A DNA stretch of 5,688 bases from an uncultured Actinomycetes bacterium (GTDB taxonomy: Bacteria; Actinomycetota; Acidimicrobiia; Acidimicrobiales; RAAP-2): positions 1-5,688 of the forward strand of contig CAITOG010000110.1 of NCBI GenBank assembly GCA_903893955.1, in the 5' to 3' direction. Below the pieces are notes generated by a model that saw only the letters and a list, made by a program, of their open reading frames with translations, did not search any database and was not told where the DNA came from. Position 1 is the stretch's first letter, and the number at the start of each line of letters is the position of its first letter. The position numbers and the translations under genes are program-made. Below are positions 1 to 5,688 of this stretch, in pieces.

Positions 1-735
1 GACGCCGCGGTGATCCGGTCCAGGGTGCTGCGGACCTGGGGTGCGGCAGAGTCATCGCTCGCCGAGGCGGTCGGCCCTCGCTTCGATCACCACGCCGCTG
101 CGGGCACAGGGCTCACCGTTGCCTTCTTGGCCAGCGGCATCGAGGGCATCAAGGTCCGGCTCACCGCCAAGGCGCCGACCGAGGCTGAGGCCGTCGCCCT
201 GCTCGACGCCGAGGAGGCTGAGGTGGTCTCCCTCATCGACGCGGCGTTCGGACCCATCGTCTTCGGTCGAGATGAGGAGACGATGGAGCACGCCATCGCC
301 AGCCTCCTGCTCGAGCGCGGACTCACCTTGGCGGTCGCCGAGTCCCTCACCGGTGGCCTCATCGCGAGTCGGCTCGTCGATGTGCCTGGTGCGAGCCGCT
401 GGTTCCGCGGCGGGATCGTCTCCTATGCGTCCGAGGTCAAGTTCGACCTGCTCGACGTTCCGCCCGGCCCGGTCGTCTCGGCCACCGCGGCTCGGGCCAT
501 GGCCGCCGGCGTGCGCCACCGACTCGGTGCCGACCTTGCCATCTCGGTGACCGGGGTCGCTGGCCCCGACCCCCAGGACGACCAGCCGCCCGGCACCGTC
601 TTCGTGGGCGTCGATCTCGGCGACGGCGAGGTGATGGTCACCGACCTTCGATTGCCTGGCGATCGACCTCGGGTTCGGCAGTACTCGGCCATCTCCGCCC
701 TGGACTGCCTGCGCCGAGCCCTCCTCGAGCGGTGA
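1..735 (+). CDS. cinA: CinA-family protein (NMN amidohydrolase PncC domain at C terminus), 5' truncated by window edge
   Basis: The reading frame is open from base 1, so the gene begins upstream and the GTG at 10 is not its start. Numbering residues from that GTG, 1-82 are the end of the N-terminal CinA region and the middle KH-like domain, with a recognisable VLRTWGAAES stretch. Residues 89-241 are the PncC domain: AVAESLTGG at 108-116 (nucleophile Ser112), PGASRWFRGGIVSYASEVK at 126-144 (conserved Tyr139 and Lys144), and SVTGVAGPD at 179-187 followed by PPGTVFVGV. By family knowledge PncC deamidates nicotinamide mononucleotide to nicotinate mononucleotide in cytoplasmic pyridine-nucleotide salvage; the CinA N-terminal domain can hydrolyse ADP-ribose-type substrates. 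The 244 codons present are about 60% of a normal 400-420 residue CinA. Position 113 is Leu where many homologues have Cys (ESCTGG). The stop overlaps the next start (GTGA). Sitting upstream of recA is a common position for cinA. Confidence 0.95.
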   Translation, partial: DAAVIRSRVLRTWGAAESSLAEAVGPRFDHHAAAGTGLTVAFLASGIEGIKVRLTAKAPTEAEAVALLDAEEAEVVSLIDAAFGPIVFGRDEETMEHAIASLLLERGLTLAVAESLTGGLIASRLVDVPGASRWFRGGIVSYASEVKFDLLDVPPGPVVSATAARAMAAGVRHRLGADLAISVTGVAGPDPQDDQPPGTVFVGVDLGDGEVMVTDLRLPGDRPRVRQYSAISALDCLRRALLER

Positions 736-1628
736 CCTTTGCCCCTGGAGCGTTCCAGCGGGCGATCAGCATCGATTGGTCATCGTCGGCTGTCCCGACC
801 ACCGGGGCGGACTCCTGCTGGCTCGCGCAGGGCCGGCTCGATAGCCCCGGACCGGTTCGAACGAGTAACCCGAGCACCCGCCATCAAGCCGGCGAGCTCA
901 TCGAAGGAGCCCTCCGCCTCGCGCTGGCACGAGGGGAGCGGACCCTCGTGGTCATCGACGTGTCGTTCGGCTTCGCTGCAGGGACCACCGAGGTGCTTGG
1001 CCTGGCTGGCACGCCGGCGTGGCGTGCCCTCTGGACCTCGCTCGAGGCCAGGGTGCATGACGACGAGCGGAACCGAAACGACCGCTTCGAGGTCGCTGAT
1101 CAGCTCAACGAATCGTGCGGCACGCGGGTGTTCTGGGGACGCCCCCATCAGGCGGGCTTCGACCACTTGGCGAACCTGCCGATCAAGGACGTCGAGGTGC
1201 CGGGGCTCGCGCCGAATCCACTCCCGCGTCTTCGACTCTCCGAGTCGCTGGCGGGCCCCGGGGTTATTTCGAGCTGGATGCTGGTCGGCAAGGGATCGGT
1301 CGGAGGCCAGGTGCTCACCTGTCTGCCGTATCTCGAGCGGCTTCGCCGCCGCCTCGGCGACGCCGTCACGGTGTGGCCCTTCGATGCTGCCGAGGATCCC
1401 GGCACCCCTGTGGTGCTGGCGGAGACCTGGCACGGGCTCTTCGACTGGCGGCGAGAGTCGGGCAGCTGCCGAGATGAGCAGCAGGTCAAGGGCACGCTCA
1501 GAGCGCTGCGCGCGCTCGGGCCGGCGGGTCGGGCAGAGCTCTTCACCCCGTCGACGTGGTCGACGCTGGCGACTTCGGTTCGATCATCGATCCTCGACGA
1601 GGAGGGATGGACGCTCGGCGTGCGCTGA
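732..1628 (+). CDS. Uncharacterised RNase H-like fold protein (DUF429-type), coupled to cinA
   Basis: This is a 298-residue soluble protein with no signal peptide or membrane segment. The GTG start overlaps the cinA stop by 4 nt (GTGA). It lies only 14 codons before the first conserved motif, and there is little Shine-Dalgarno sequence, so translational coupling is likely. Motifs in order: AISIDWSSSAVPTTGADS (11-28, Asp15), LVVIDVSFGFAAG (72-84, Asp76), NRNDRFEVADQLN (113-125), FWGRP (134-138), SSWMLVGKGSVGGQ (180-193), VWPFDA (214-219) and VVLAETW (227-233, Glu231). A strand ending in Asp-Trp-Ser, a second Asp after a hydrophobic strand, and a later acidic residue fit the RNase H-like/DUF429 fold. 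As I recall, proteobacterial relatives sometimes carry cobalamin or molybdopterin synthesis labels; nothing here supports those. I do not know the function. A nuclease or nucleotide-related role is inference from fold and from neighbours cinA and thpR. The gene is sound; the family call is moderate. Confidence 0.82.
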   Translation: MTFAPGAFQRAISIDWSSSAVPTTGADSCWLAQGRLDSPGPVRTSNPSTRHQAGELIEGALRLALARGERTLVVIDVSFGFAAGTTEVLGLAGTPAWRALWTSLEARVHDDERNRNDRFEVADQLNESCGTRVFWGRPHQAGFDHLANLPIKDVEVPGLAPNPLPRLRLSESLAGPGVISSWMLVGKGSVGGQVLTCLPYLERLRRRLGDAVTVWPFDAAEDPGTPVVLAETWHGLFDWRRESGSCRDEQQVKGTLRALRALGPAGRAELFTPSTWSTLATSVRSSILDEEGWTLGVR

Positions 1629-1684
1629 TCGCCAACCGAGACAGCCCATGGAGCTCGAGGTTCGGTACGCTTCGACCCGACGAC

Positions 1685-1690
1685 GAGGAG
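1685..1690 (+). promoter_or_regulatory. Shine-Dalgarno GAGGAG fixing the serine hydrolase start
   Basis: GAGGAG lies 6 nt before ATG 1697. This makes 1697 the start rather than in-frame ATG codons further upstream, which would overlap the preceding gene and encode a Arg/Asp-rich leader unrelated to the family. In the 68-nt gap a TANNNT-type -10 (TACGCT, 1666-1671) is present without a recognisable -35, so an internal promoter is possible but unproven. Confidence 0.8.
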
Positions 1691-1696
1691 GCCACG

Positions 1697-2938
1697 ATGG
1701 CGACGATCGAACCCACGAGGGACCCCGCAGAGCTCAGCCTCGATCCGGAGCGCCTCGAACGGATCACGGCACACTTCGATCGGACCTACGTCGACACCTC
1801 GAAGCTGGCCGGATGGGTCGCAGTGGTGGCTCGTGGCGGCGAGGTGGCCTGGGTCGGCACAGGTGGGTCCCGTGACAAGGAGGCCGGCACGCCGATGACG
1901 GCGGACTCGCTGTTCAGGATCTACTCGATGACCAAGCCCATCACCTCGGTGGCGGCGATGCGGCTCTTCGAGGAGGGTCGCTTCAACCTCACCGATGAGA
2001 TCGCACCACTGCTCGGCTGCTTCGAGGATCCTCGGATCTTCACCGGCGGCACCGTCGAGGCACCTTCGACGAGGGCAGCAACCGAGCCGATCCGGATCTG
2101 GCACCTGCTGACACACACCGCTGGTCTCACCTACGGGTTCCAATACCAGAACGAGGTCGATGCGCTCTATCGGCAGGCCGGCTACGACTTCGGCAGCCCT
2201 CGAGGGGCTGACAACGAGCAGGCGTGCCGGGACTGGTCCACCCTGCCGATCCTCTTCGAGCCGGGCACCAGATGGAACTACTCGGTGGCGACCGACGTGC
2301 TCGGGCGTGTCATCGAGGTCCTGACCGGCGAGCCCCTCGACGTGGCGCTGCGTCGACTCGTCCTCGATCCGCTCGGCATGGATGAGACGGACTTCCTGGC
2401 CCCGCCTGAGCGCGCCGAGCGTCTGGCGGCGCTCTACATCCCTGACGCAGCACACGGGATGGTCGCCTACCCGGTCCCGGAGATGGGTGCCGCCGCGCTC
2501 AGGAAGCCGGCGCTGCTCTCCGGCGGTGGTGGCCTGGTCTCGACTCCCCACGACTATCGCCGCTTCACCCACATGCTGCGCAACGGCGGCGAGCTCGACG
2601 GGGTGCGCCTGCTCGGCTCGAGGACGCTCGACTACATGACCACCAACCACCTCCCCGGCGGGGTCGACCTCATGGCGGTCACCGATGACATCTTCTCGGA
2701 GACCTCGTCGGTCGGTGTCGGCTTCGGTCTCGGCTTCGCGACCGTGCTCGACTCGACCGGGTCCAAGATGATGACCACCGAGGGGTCGTTCTACTGGGGA
2801 GGGGCTGCGTCCACCTTGTTCTGGGTTGACCCGATCGAGGACCTCGAGGTCTCGTTCTTCACCCAGATGCTGCCGAGCTCGACGTTCGAGCTCAGGGCAG
2901 AGCTCTCCACGCTCGTCTACCAGTCGGTCGTCGACTGA
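1697..2938 (+). CDS. Serine hydrolase, beta-lactamase family (class C / esterase EstB-like)
   Basis: This is a 413-residue protein with the PF00144 beta-lactamase fold. The catalytic Ser-x-x-Lys is SMTK at 77-80 within SLFRIYSMTKPITSVAAMRLFEEG. The second motif is the YSV triplet at 195-197 (Tyr195) in PGTRWNYSVATDVLGRVIE, where classical class C enzymes have Tyr-x-Asn. HLLTHTAGLTYGF (136-148) is the usual motif between them. The third element is GSFYWGGAAST (363-373), with Trp367 in the place of the Lys-Thr-Gly box, as in EstB-type esterases. No signal peptide is visible, so it is probably cytoplasmic, unlike true beta-lactamases. By family knowledge these enzymes cleave esters or amides, including short-chain acyl esters; the substrate here cannot be read from sequence. 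The start at ATG 1697 has GAGGAG 6 nt upstream. The stop is 1 nt from the thpR start, indicating co-transcription with it. Confidence 0.93.
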   Translation: MATIEPTRDPAELSLDPERLERITAHFDRTYVDTSKLAGWVAVVARGGEVAWVGTGGSRDKEAGTPMTADSLFRIYSMTKPITSVAAMRLFEEGRFNLTDEIAPLLGCFEDPRIFTGGTVEAPSTRAATEPIRIWHLLTHTAGLTYGFQYQNEVDALYRQAGYDFGSPRGADNEQACRDWSTLPILFEPGTRWNYSVATDVLGRVIEVLTGEPLDVALRRLVLDPLGMDETDFLAPPERAERLAALYIPDAAHGMVAYPVPEMGAAALRKPALLSGGGGLVSTPHDYRRFTHMLRNGGELDGVRLLGSRTLDYMTTNHLPGGVDLMAVTDDIFSETSSVGVGFGLGFATVLDSTGSKMMTTEGSFYWGGAASTLFWVDPIEDLEVSFFTQMLPSSTFELRAELSTLVYQSVVD

Positions 2939-2939
2939 G

Positions 2940-3476
2940 ATGGGGGTGTTCCTCTGCCTGCTCCCTGAGGGCGAGGCGGTGGGAGCCCTGGCCGCACTCG
3001 AGCGGCCGGCGAGAGACGGCGTGCGCTACGAACCGCCTGAGCGGCTGCACGTCACGCTTCGCTACTTCGGCGACCTCGACGAGTCGACGATCAGTGCGCT
3101 GGCCGAGACCACGGCCGAGGTGGCATCGCTGAGCGGCGAGGTGGCGATCGAGCTCGGCCCGGCCACCGAGCGGCTCGGCCGTGACGGCACGCTCGTCCTT
3201 CCAGCCGCCGGTGCGGCACCCCTCGCCGCCCTGGTCGACCAGGTCCTCGCCACCACCGGGCTCGATCGCTCTCTGCCCGACAGAGACGAGTCGTTCTACG
3301 GGCACCTCACCGTGGCTCGGCTCCGCCGACGGGCTGCGCTCAGCGACGATCTCCTCGGGGCGTCGTTCTCCTCCTCCTTCGTCGCCACCTCGATCCACCT
3401 CATCGACTCGGTGCCGTCCGAGCAAGGTCGGCGCTATCGCCATGTCGTCGACGAGCGACTTCGAGGAGGATCGTGA
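2940..3476 (+). CDS. thpR: RNA 2',3'-cyclic phosphodiesterase (2H phosphoesterase, LigT/ThpR)
   Basis: This is a 178-residue member of the 2H phosphoesterase superfamily, with both signature motifs: HVTLRYFGDL (37-46; His37, Thr39) and HLTVAR (122-127; His122, Thr124). The C-terminal stretch IHLIDSVPSEQGRRYRHV (152-169) matches the usual family ending. Length is typical for ThpR (about 175-190). Known members hydrolyse the 2',3'-cyclic phosphate at RNA 3' ends to a 2'-phosphate, and can reversibly ligate tRNA halves in vitro. The ATG at 2940 begins 1 nt after the upstream stop and immediately precedes the conserved first strand (GVFLCLLP). No Shine-Dalgarno is visible apart from upstream coding sequence, so re-initiation after the serine hydrolase is likely. 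The frame is open 38 codons further upstream, but that Arg/Ser-rich extension is out-of-frame hydrolase coding sequence. It overlaps the next gene by 4 nt. thpR near cinA and recA is a recurrent arrangement, which supports a nucleic-acid maintenance role. Confidence 0.92.
   Translation: MGVFLCLLPEGEAVGALAALERPARDGVRYEPPERLHVTLRYFGDLDESTISALAETTAEVASLSGEVAIELGPATERLGRDGTLVLPAAGAAPLAALVDQVLATTGLDRSLPDRDESFYGHLTVARLRRRAALSDDLLGASFSSSFVATSIHLIDSVPSEQGRRYRHVVDERLRGGS
3463..3469 (+). promoter_or_regulatory. Shine-Dalgarno GAGGAGG for the amidohydrolase, inside the end of thpR
   Basis: GAGGAGG lies within the last codons of thpR, only 3 nt from the GTG at 3473. The sequence is strong but the spacing is shorter than the usual 5-9 nt. 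It supports the GTG start that overlaps the thpR stop by 4 nt. Confidence 0.65.
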
Positions 3477-5143
3477 AGGCCGACACGCCGACGCTGGTGC
3501 TCAGGAACGGACGGATCTGGAGTCCGACGGCCCCGAGCGGCTTCGCAGCGTCGATGGCGATGAGCGGTGCCAGGATCGTCGCGATCGGCGATGACGCGGA
3601 GGTCGCCGAGCTGTGCACGCCGCAGACCGAGGTCGTGGATCTCGCAGGTCGACTCGCCATCCCAGCCTTCGGCGACGCACACATCCACGCCATCGGCGGT
3701 GGGCTCGAGTCGCTTCGCTGCGACCTGGTGGGCGTGCGGGGCCGCCACGCCATCATCGAGACGGTGGCCGCCTGGGTCGACAGCCTCCCGCCGGGCGCCT
3801 GGGTGACAGGGGGTGGGTGGGAGATGGCCGCCTTCCCAGGGGGGACGCCGACCAAGGAGGACCTCGACGCCGTCACCGACGGCCGGCCGGCCTTCCTCCC
3901 AAACCGCGACCACCACAGCGCGTGGGTGAACTCGGTGGCCTTGGACATGGCCGGCATCGACGAGCTGACACCTGATCCGGCTGATGGGCGAATCGAGCGC
4001 GACAAGGACGGCAGCCCGACAGGCTGCCTCCATGACGGCGCGATGGCGCTGGTGGCCCGCCTCCTCGGTCGCCCGAGCGCCGATGAGCTGGCGGCAGGGC
4101 TGCGGGCCGCACTGGCCAAGCTCCACTCGCTCGGGATCACCCACTTCCAGGACGCGTGCGTGGGAAGCGCCGCTGAGCTTGGCCTCATGGACACCTTCGA
4201 CGCCTACGTCGCGGCGGCCAGCGAGGGGTGGCTCACCGCGCAGGTGCGCGGCGCGCTCTGGTGGGACCGCCGCAGAGGGGTCGAGCAGATCGACGACTTG
4301 CTCACCCGTCGTGAGGCTGCCAGCGCAGGCGCGTTCCGTGCGACCTCGGCCAAGGTGATGATGGATGGCGTCTGCGAGACCTTCACAGCCGCGATGGGAT
4401 CGCCCTACCTCGGGGAACCGGGCTGCGGCGGCACGCATCGCGGGGAGCTGTTCATCTCACCGGAAGAGGCCGCTGCCGCGGTGGCCGTGCTCGATGACGA
4501 GGACTTCCAGGTCCACTTCCATGCGATCGGCGATCGGGCGGTGTCGACAGCCCTCGATGCGATCGAGGCGCTGCCAGCCGAGCGACGCCATGTGGGTCGT
4601 CACCATCTGGCACATCTCCAGTTCATCTCCCCTCGGGATCTTGGGCGCTTCCGGCAGCTTGGGGTGGTGGCGAACTTCCAACCGCTCTGGGCGGCCAACG
4701 ACCCACAGATGCAGGAGCTGACGATCCCGTTCGTCGGACCTGAGCGGGCCGACTGGCAGTACTCGATCGGTTCGGTTGCAGCCGCTGGGGGCCACGTGGC
4801 GTTCGGGAGCGATTGGCCGGTGTCGAGCCCTGACCCGCTCCAAGAGATCCACGTCGCCGTCAACCGGGTGCGATCGGCGCGCGCTGGTGAGCCAGGGACG
4901 CCGGAGTGCGAGATGCCCTTCCGCCCGTCTGAGGCGATGAGCGTGGCTGCCTCGCTCGCTGCGTTCACGAGCGGGGTTGCCTTCGTCAACGGCACCGAGG
5001 ACTCGCTCGGGACGCTGGCCGAGGGCTACCGAGCCGACGTTGCGGTGCTGGATCAGGATCTCTTCGAGATCGCACCCTCGGGGATCGGTGACACCTCGGT
5101 CGAGATGACCATCGCTGGGGGCCGGGTCGTCCACGGCTCGTGA
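3473..5143 (+). CDS. Amidohydrolase family 3 protein (YtcJ/NfdA-like metal-dependent hydrolase)
   Basis: This is a 556-residue protein of the PF07969 amidohydrolase group, close to the usual 530-560 residues. It opens with the small beta-sandwich strand (TLVLRNGRIWSP, 7-18) and AIPAFGDAHIHAIGGG (62-77), which holds the metal-binding His70-x-His72. Further sites are the barrel lysine in AKVMMDGVCETFTAAM (Lys294), VHFHAIGDRAV (347-357; His348, His350), RHHLAHLQ (376-383; His381) and FGSDWPVSSPDPL (444-456; Asp447). The chain closes with the second sandwich part (ADVAVLDQDLFEI). The family expects Glu before the His at 381 (IEH); here it is Ala, as in a group with LAHLQ/IAHLQ and QPLWA motifs that I recall from actinobacteria. 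Members hydrolyse amide or ester bonds of small molecules, for example N-substituted formamides; the substrate is unknown. There is no signal peptide, so it is cytoplasmic. The GTG start overlaps thpR by 4 nt. The stop is followed by the recA control region, with no obvious terminator hairpin. Confidence 0.93.
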   Translation: MKADTPTLVLRNGRIWSPTAPSGFAASMAMSGARIVAIGDDAEVAELCTPQTEVVDLAGRLAIPAFGDAHIHAIGGGLESLRCDLVGVRGRHAIIETVAAWVDSLPPGAWVTGGGWEMAAFPGGTPTKEDLDAVTDGRPAFLPNRDHHSAWVNSVALDMAGIDELTPDPADGRIERDKDGSPTGCLHDGAMALVARLLGRPSADELAAGLRAALAKLHSLGITHFQDACVGSAAELGLMDTFDAYVAAASEGWLTAQVRGALWWDRRRGVEQIDDLLTRREAASAGAFRATSAKVMMDGVCETFTAAMGSPYLGEPGCGGTHRGELFISPEEAAAAVAVLDDEDFQVHFHAIGDRAVSTALDAIEALPAERRHVGRHHLAHLQFISPRDLGRFRQLGVVANFQPLWAANDPQMQELTIPFVGPERADWQYSIGSVAAAGGHVAFGSDWPVSSPDPLQEIHVAVNRVRSARAGEPGTPECEMPFRPSEAMSVAASLAAFTSGVAFVNGTEDSLGTLAEGYRADVAVLDQDLFEIAPSGIGDTSVEMTIAGGRVVHGS

Positions 5144-5181
5144 TCGAGCGACCGTTGGGCGCTGTAGACAAAATCCACCAC

Positions 5182-5197
5182 ACGAACACCTGTTCGT
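5182..5197. promoter_or_regulatory. LexA operator (SOS box) upstream of recA
   Basis: ACGAACACCTGTTCGT is a perfect 6+6 inverted repeat with a 4-nt centre. It contains CGAAC-N4-GTTCG, the Gram-positive/actinobacterial LexA box. It lies 108 nt before the recA ATG. A TANNNT-like -10 (TACGGT, 5200-5205; or the overlapping TACTAC, 5197-5202) touches its downstream edge, so bound LexA would block that promoter. No convincing -35 was found at standard spacing for it; TAGACA at 5165-5170 is too far upstream. Confidence 0.88.
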
Positions 5198-5220
5198 ACT
5201 ACGGTGAAGGACAGCGCTCC

Positions 5221-5243
5221 TCGACAGTGGATCGCTCTAGTGA
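5221..5243 (+). promoter_or_regulatory. Putative LexA-independent damage-inducible promoter (PafBC/RecA-NDp type) of recA
   Basis: TCGACAGTG (5221-5229), then exactly 8 nt, then TAGTGA (5238-5243). This follows the layout of the mycobacterial LexA/RecA-independent promoter motif as I recall it, TTGTCRGTG-N8-TANNNT. It matches 7 of 9 positions in the first block and 2 of 3 fixed positions in the -10 block (last base A, not T). A second -10-like hexamer, TAGGGT, lies at 5257-5262 but has no partner at the right distance. Transcription from the main element would begin near 5250, leaving a leader of about 55 nt before recA. The order SOS box distal, LexA-independent promoter proximal also matches my memory of M. 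tuberculosis recA. Confidence 0.6.
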
Positions 5244-5292
5244 CACACCCCCTCTCTAGGGTGCCAGCACGCACCACGGAACAGAACGGAAC

Positions 5293-5298
5293 AAGGAG
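5293..5298 (+). promoter_or_regulatory. Shine-Dalgarno AAGGAG of recA
   Basis: AAGGAG sits 7 nt before ATG 5306, a near-ideal ribosome binding site and the clearest in the window. It lies in an A-rich leader with a 7-nt direct repeat, CGGAACA (5277-5283 and 5287-5293). It fits high expression of recA and fixes the start. Confidence 0.88.
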
Positions 5299-5305
5299 AG
5301 CAGAG

Positions 5306-5688
5306 ATGGCGCACACCGATGATCAGGGCAAGGCCCTCGACGTAGCCCTCGGGCAGATCGAGAAGCAGTTCGGCAAGGGATCCATCATGCGGATGGGCGA
5401 CAAGGTCTCCATGGGGATCGAGACCATCCCGACGGGTGCCCTCGCACTCGACCTGGCGCTCGGCGTCGGTGGTCTGCCCCGCGGCCGTGTGATCGAGATC
5501 TACGGGCCCGAGTCGTCGGGTAAGACGACCCTGGCCACCCACGTGGTGGCCGAGGCCCAGCGCAACGGTGGGACGTGCGCCTACATCGATGCGGAGCACG
5601 CCATGGACCCGGAATATGCGGCGAAGCTTGGCGTGAATGTGAACGAGCTTCTGATCTCGCAGCCGGACAGCGGCGAGGAAGCTTTGAA
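5306..5688 (+). CDS. recA: RecA recombinase, N-terminal 127 residues (3' truncated by window edge)
   Basis: This is the N-terminal third of RecA, the ATP-dependent strand-exchange protein that also drives LexA self-cleavage in the SOS response. Visible elements: the N-terminal helix region KALDVALGQIEKQFGKGSIMRMG (9-31); IPTGALALDLALGVGGLPRGRV (41-62); the Walker A loop GPESSGKTT (67-75); and YIDAEHAMDPEYAAKLGV (93-110) with the catalytic Glu97. It continues through LLISQPDSGEEAL to the window edge, with no frameshift. Met100 stands where most RecAs have Leu (DAEHALDP), a conservative change. Start at ATG 5306 is fixed by AAGGAG 7 nt upstream and gives the normal RecA N terminus. Regulation: an SOS box at 5182-5197 and a putative LexA-independent promoter at 5221-5243. 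The remaining two-thirds, and any intein, lie outside the window. No intein interrupts Walker A or the part seen here. Confidence 0.98.
   Translation, partial: MAHTDDQGKALDVALGQIEKQFGKGSIMRMGDKVSMGIETIPTGALALDLALGVGGLPRGRVIEIYGPESSGKTTLATHVVAEAQRNGGTCAYIDAEHAMDPEYAAKLGVNVNELLISQPDSGEEAL

Noticed and set aside
855..862. GTTCGAAC palindrome inside the RNase H-like gene, first considered as a LexA site
   Set aside because: The half-sites are in the wrong orientation and lack the 4-nt centre (a box needs GAAC-N4-GTTC); it lies within coding sequence.
1556..1696. 47-codon upstream extension of the serine hydrolase
   Set aside because: It would overlap the preceding gene by 73 nt, has no family similarity, and ATG 1697 has a well-placed GAGGAG.
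739..1875. Plus-strand open frame of 378 codons in another phase
   Set aside because: The product is Arg/Ser/Pro low-complexity and overlaps the RNase H-like gene and the start of the serine hydrolase out of frame.
1148..2650. Minus-strand open frame of 500 codons antisense to two genes
   Set aside because: It lies opposite two conserved plus-strand genes, its product is rich in Arg, Gly and His with no recognisable domain, and GC-rich codon bias commonly opens such shadow frames.
2826..2939. 38-codon upstream extension of thpR
   Set aside because: Its Arg/Ser-rich translation is an out-of-frame reading of the serine hydrolase C terminus; ATG 2940 begins right at the conserved first strand.
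5147..5163. AGCG...CGCT inverted repeat just after the amidohydrolase stop, considered as a terminator
   Set aside because: It is only a 4-bp stem with a 9-nt loop and no following T-run; too weak to call.
5165..5170. TAGACA as a -35 hexamer for recA
   Set aside because: It matches TTGACA at 5 of 6 bases, but no acceptable -10 lies 16-19 nt downstream; the nearest candidates are 26-29 nt away.

Overview
This is a GC-rich window (about two-thirds G+C by eye, strong G/C bias at third codon positions, GTG starts) that reads as chromosomal DNA of an actinobacterium. It is packed on the plus strand. The actinobacterial call rests on codon bias, the CGAAC-N4-GTTCG type of LexA box before recA, and a second recA promoter-like element that resembles the LexA-independent mycobacterial one. 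A deep-branching class such as Acidimicrobiia is possible, but the sequence alone does not establish it.

Layout, all on the plus strand: (1) the 3' part of cinA, ending in its NMN-deamidase (PncC) domain; (2) a gene overlapping cinA by 4 nt that encodes an uncharacterised RNase H-like (DUF429-type) protein; (3) a 68-nt gap; (4) a serine beta-lactamase-fold hydrolase; (5) one nucleotide later, thpR, an RNA 2',3'-cyclic phosphodiesterase; (6) overlapping thpR by 4 nt, a large amidohydrolase of the YtcJ/NfdA type; (7) a 162-nt regulatory region; (8) the first 127 codons of recA, running off the window.

The cinA - thpR - recA order is a recurrent bacterial DNA-repair neighbourhood, as I recall it from several lineages. 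Here three genes (the RNase H-like protein, the serine hydrolase and the amidohydrolase) are interleaved with it. The tight spacing suggests two translationally coupled groups, cinA plus the RNase H-like gene, and serine hydrolase plus thpR plus amidohydrolase. recA has its own damage-responsive control region. CinA and ThpR fit salvage or repair of nucleotide and RNA ends, and RecA fits recombination and SOS induction. The two hydrolases have no evident link to that theme.

No tRNA, rRNA, CRISPR array, insertion sequence or clear terminator was seen. The most informative non-coding element is the recA upstream region, which appears to combine a near-perfect LexA operator with a LexA-independent (PafBC-type) promoter closer to the gene. 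I found no convincing wholly new system; the best candidate for new biology is the RNase H-like protein coupled to CinA.
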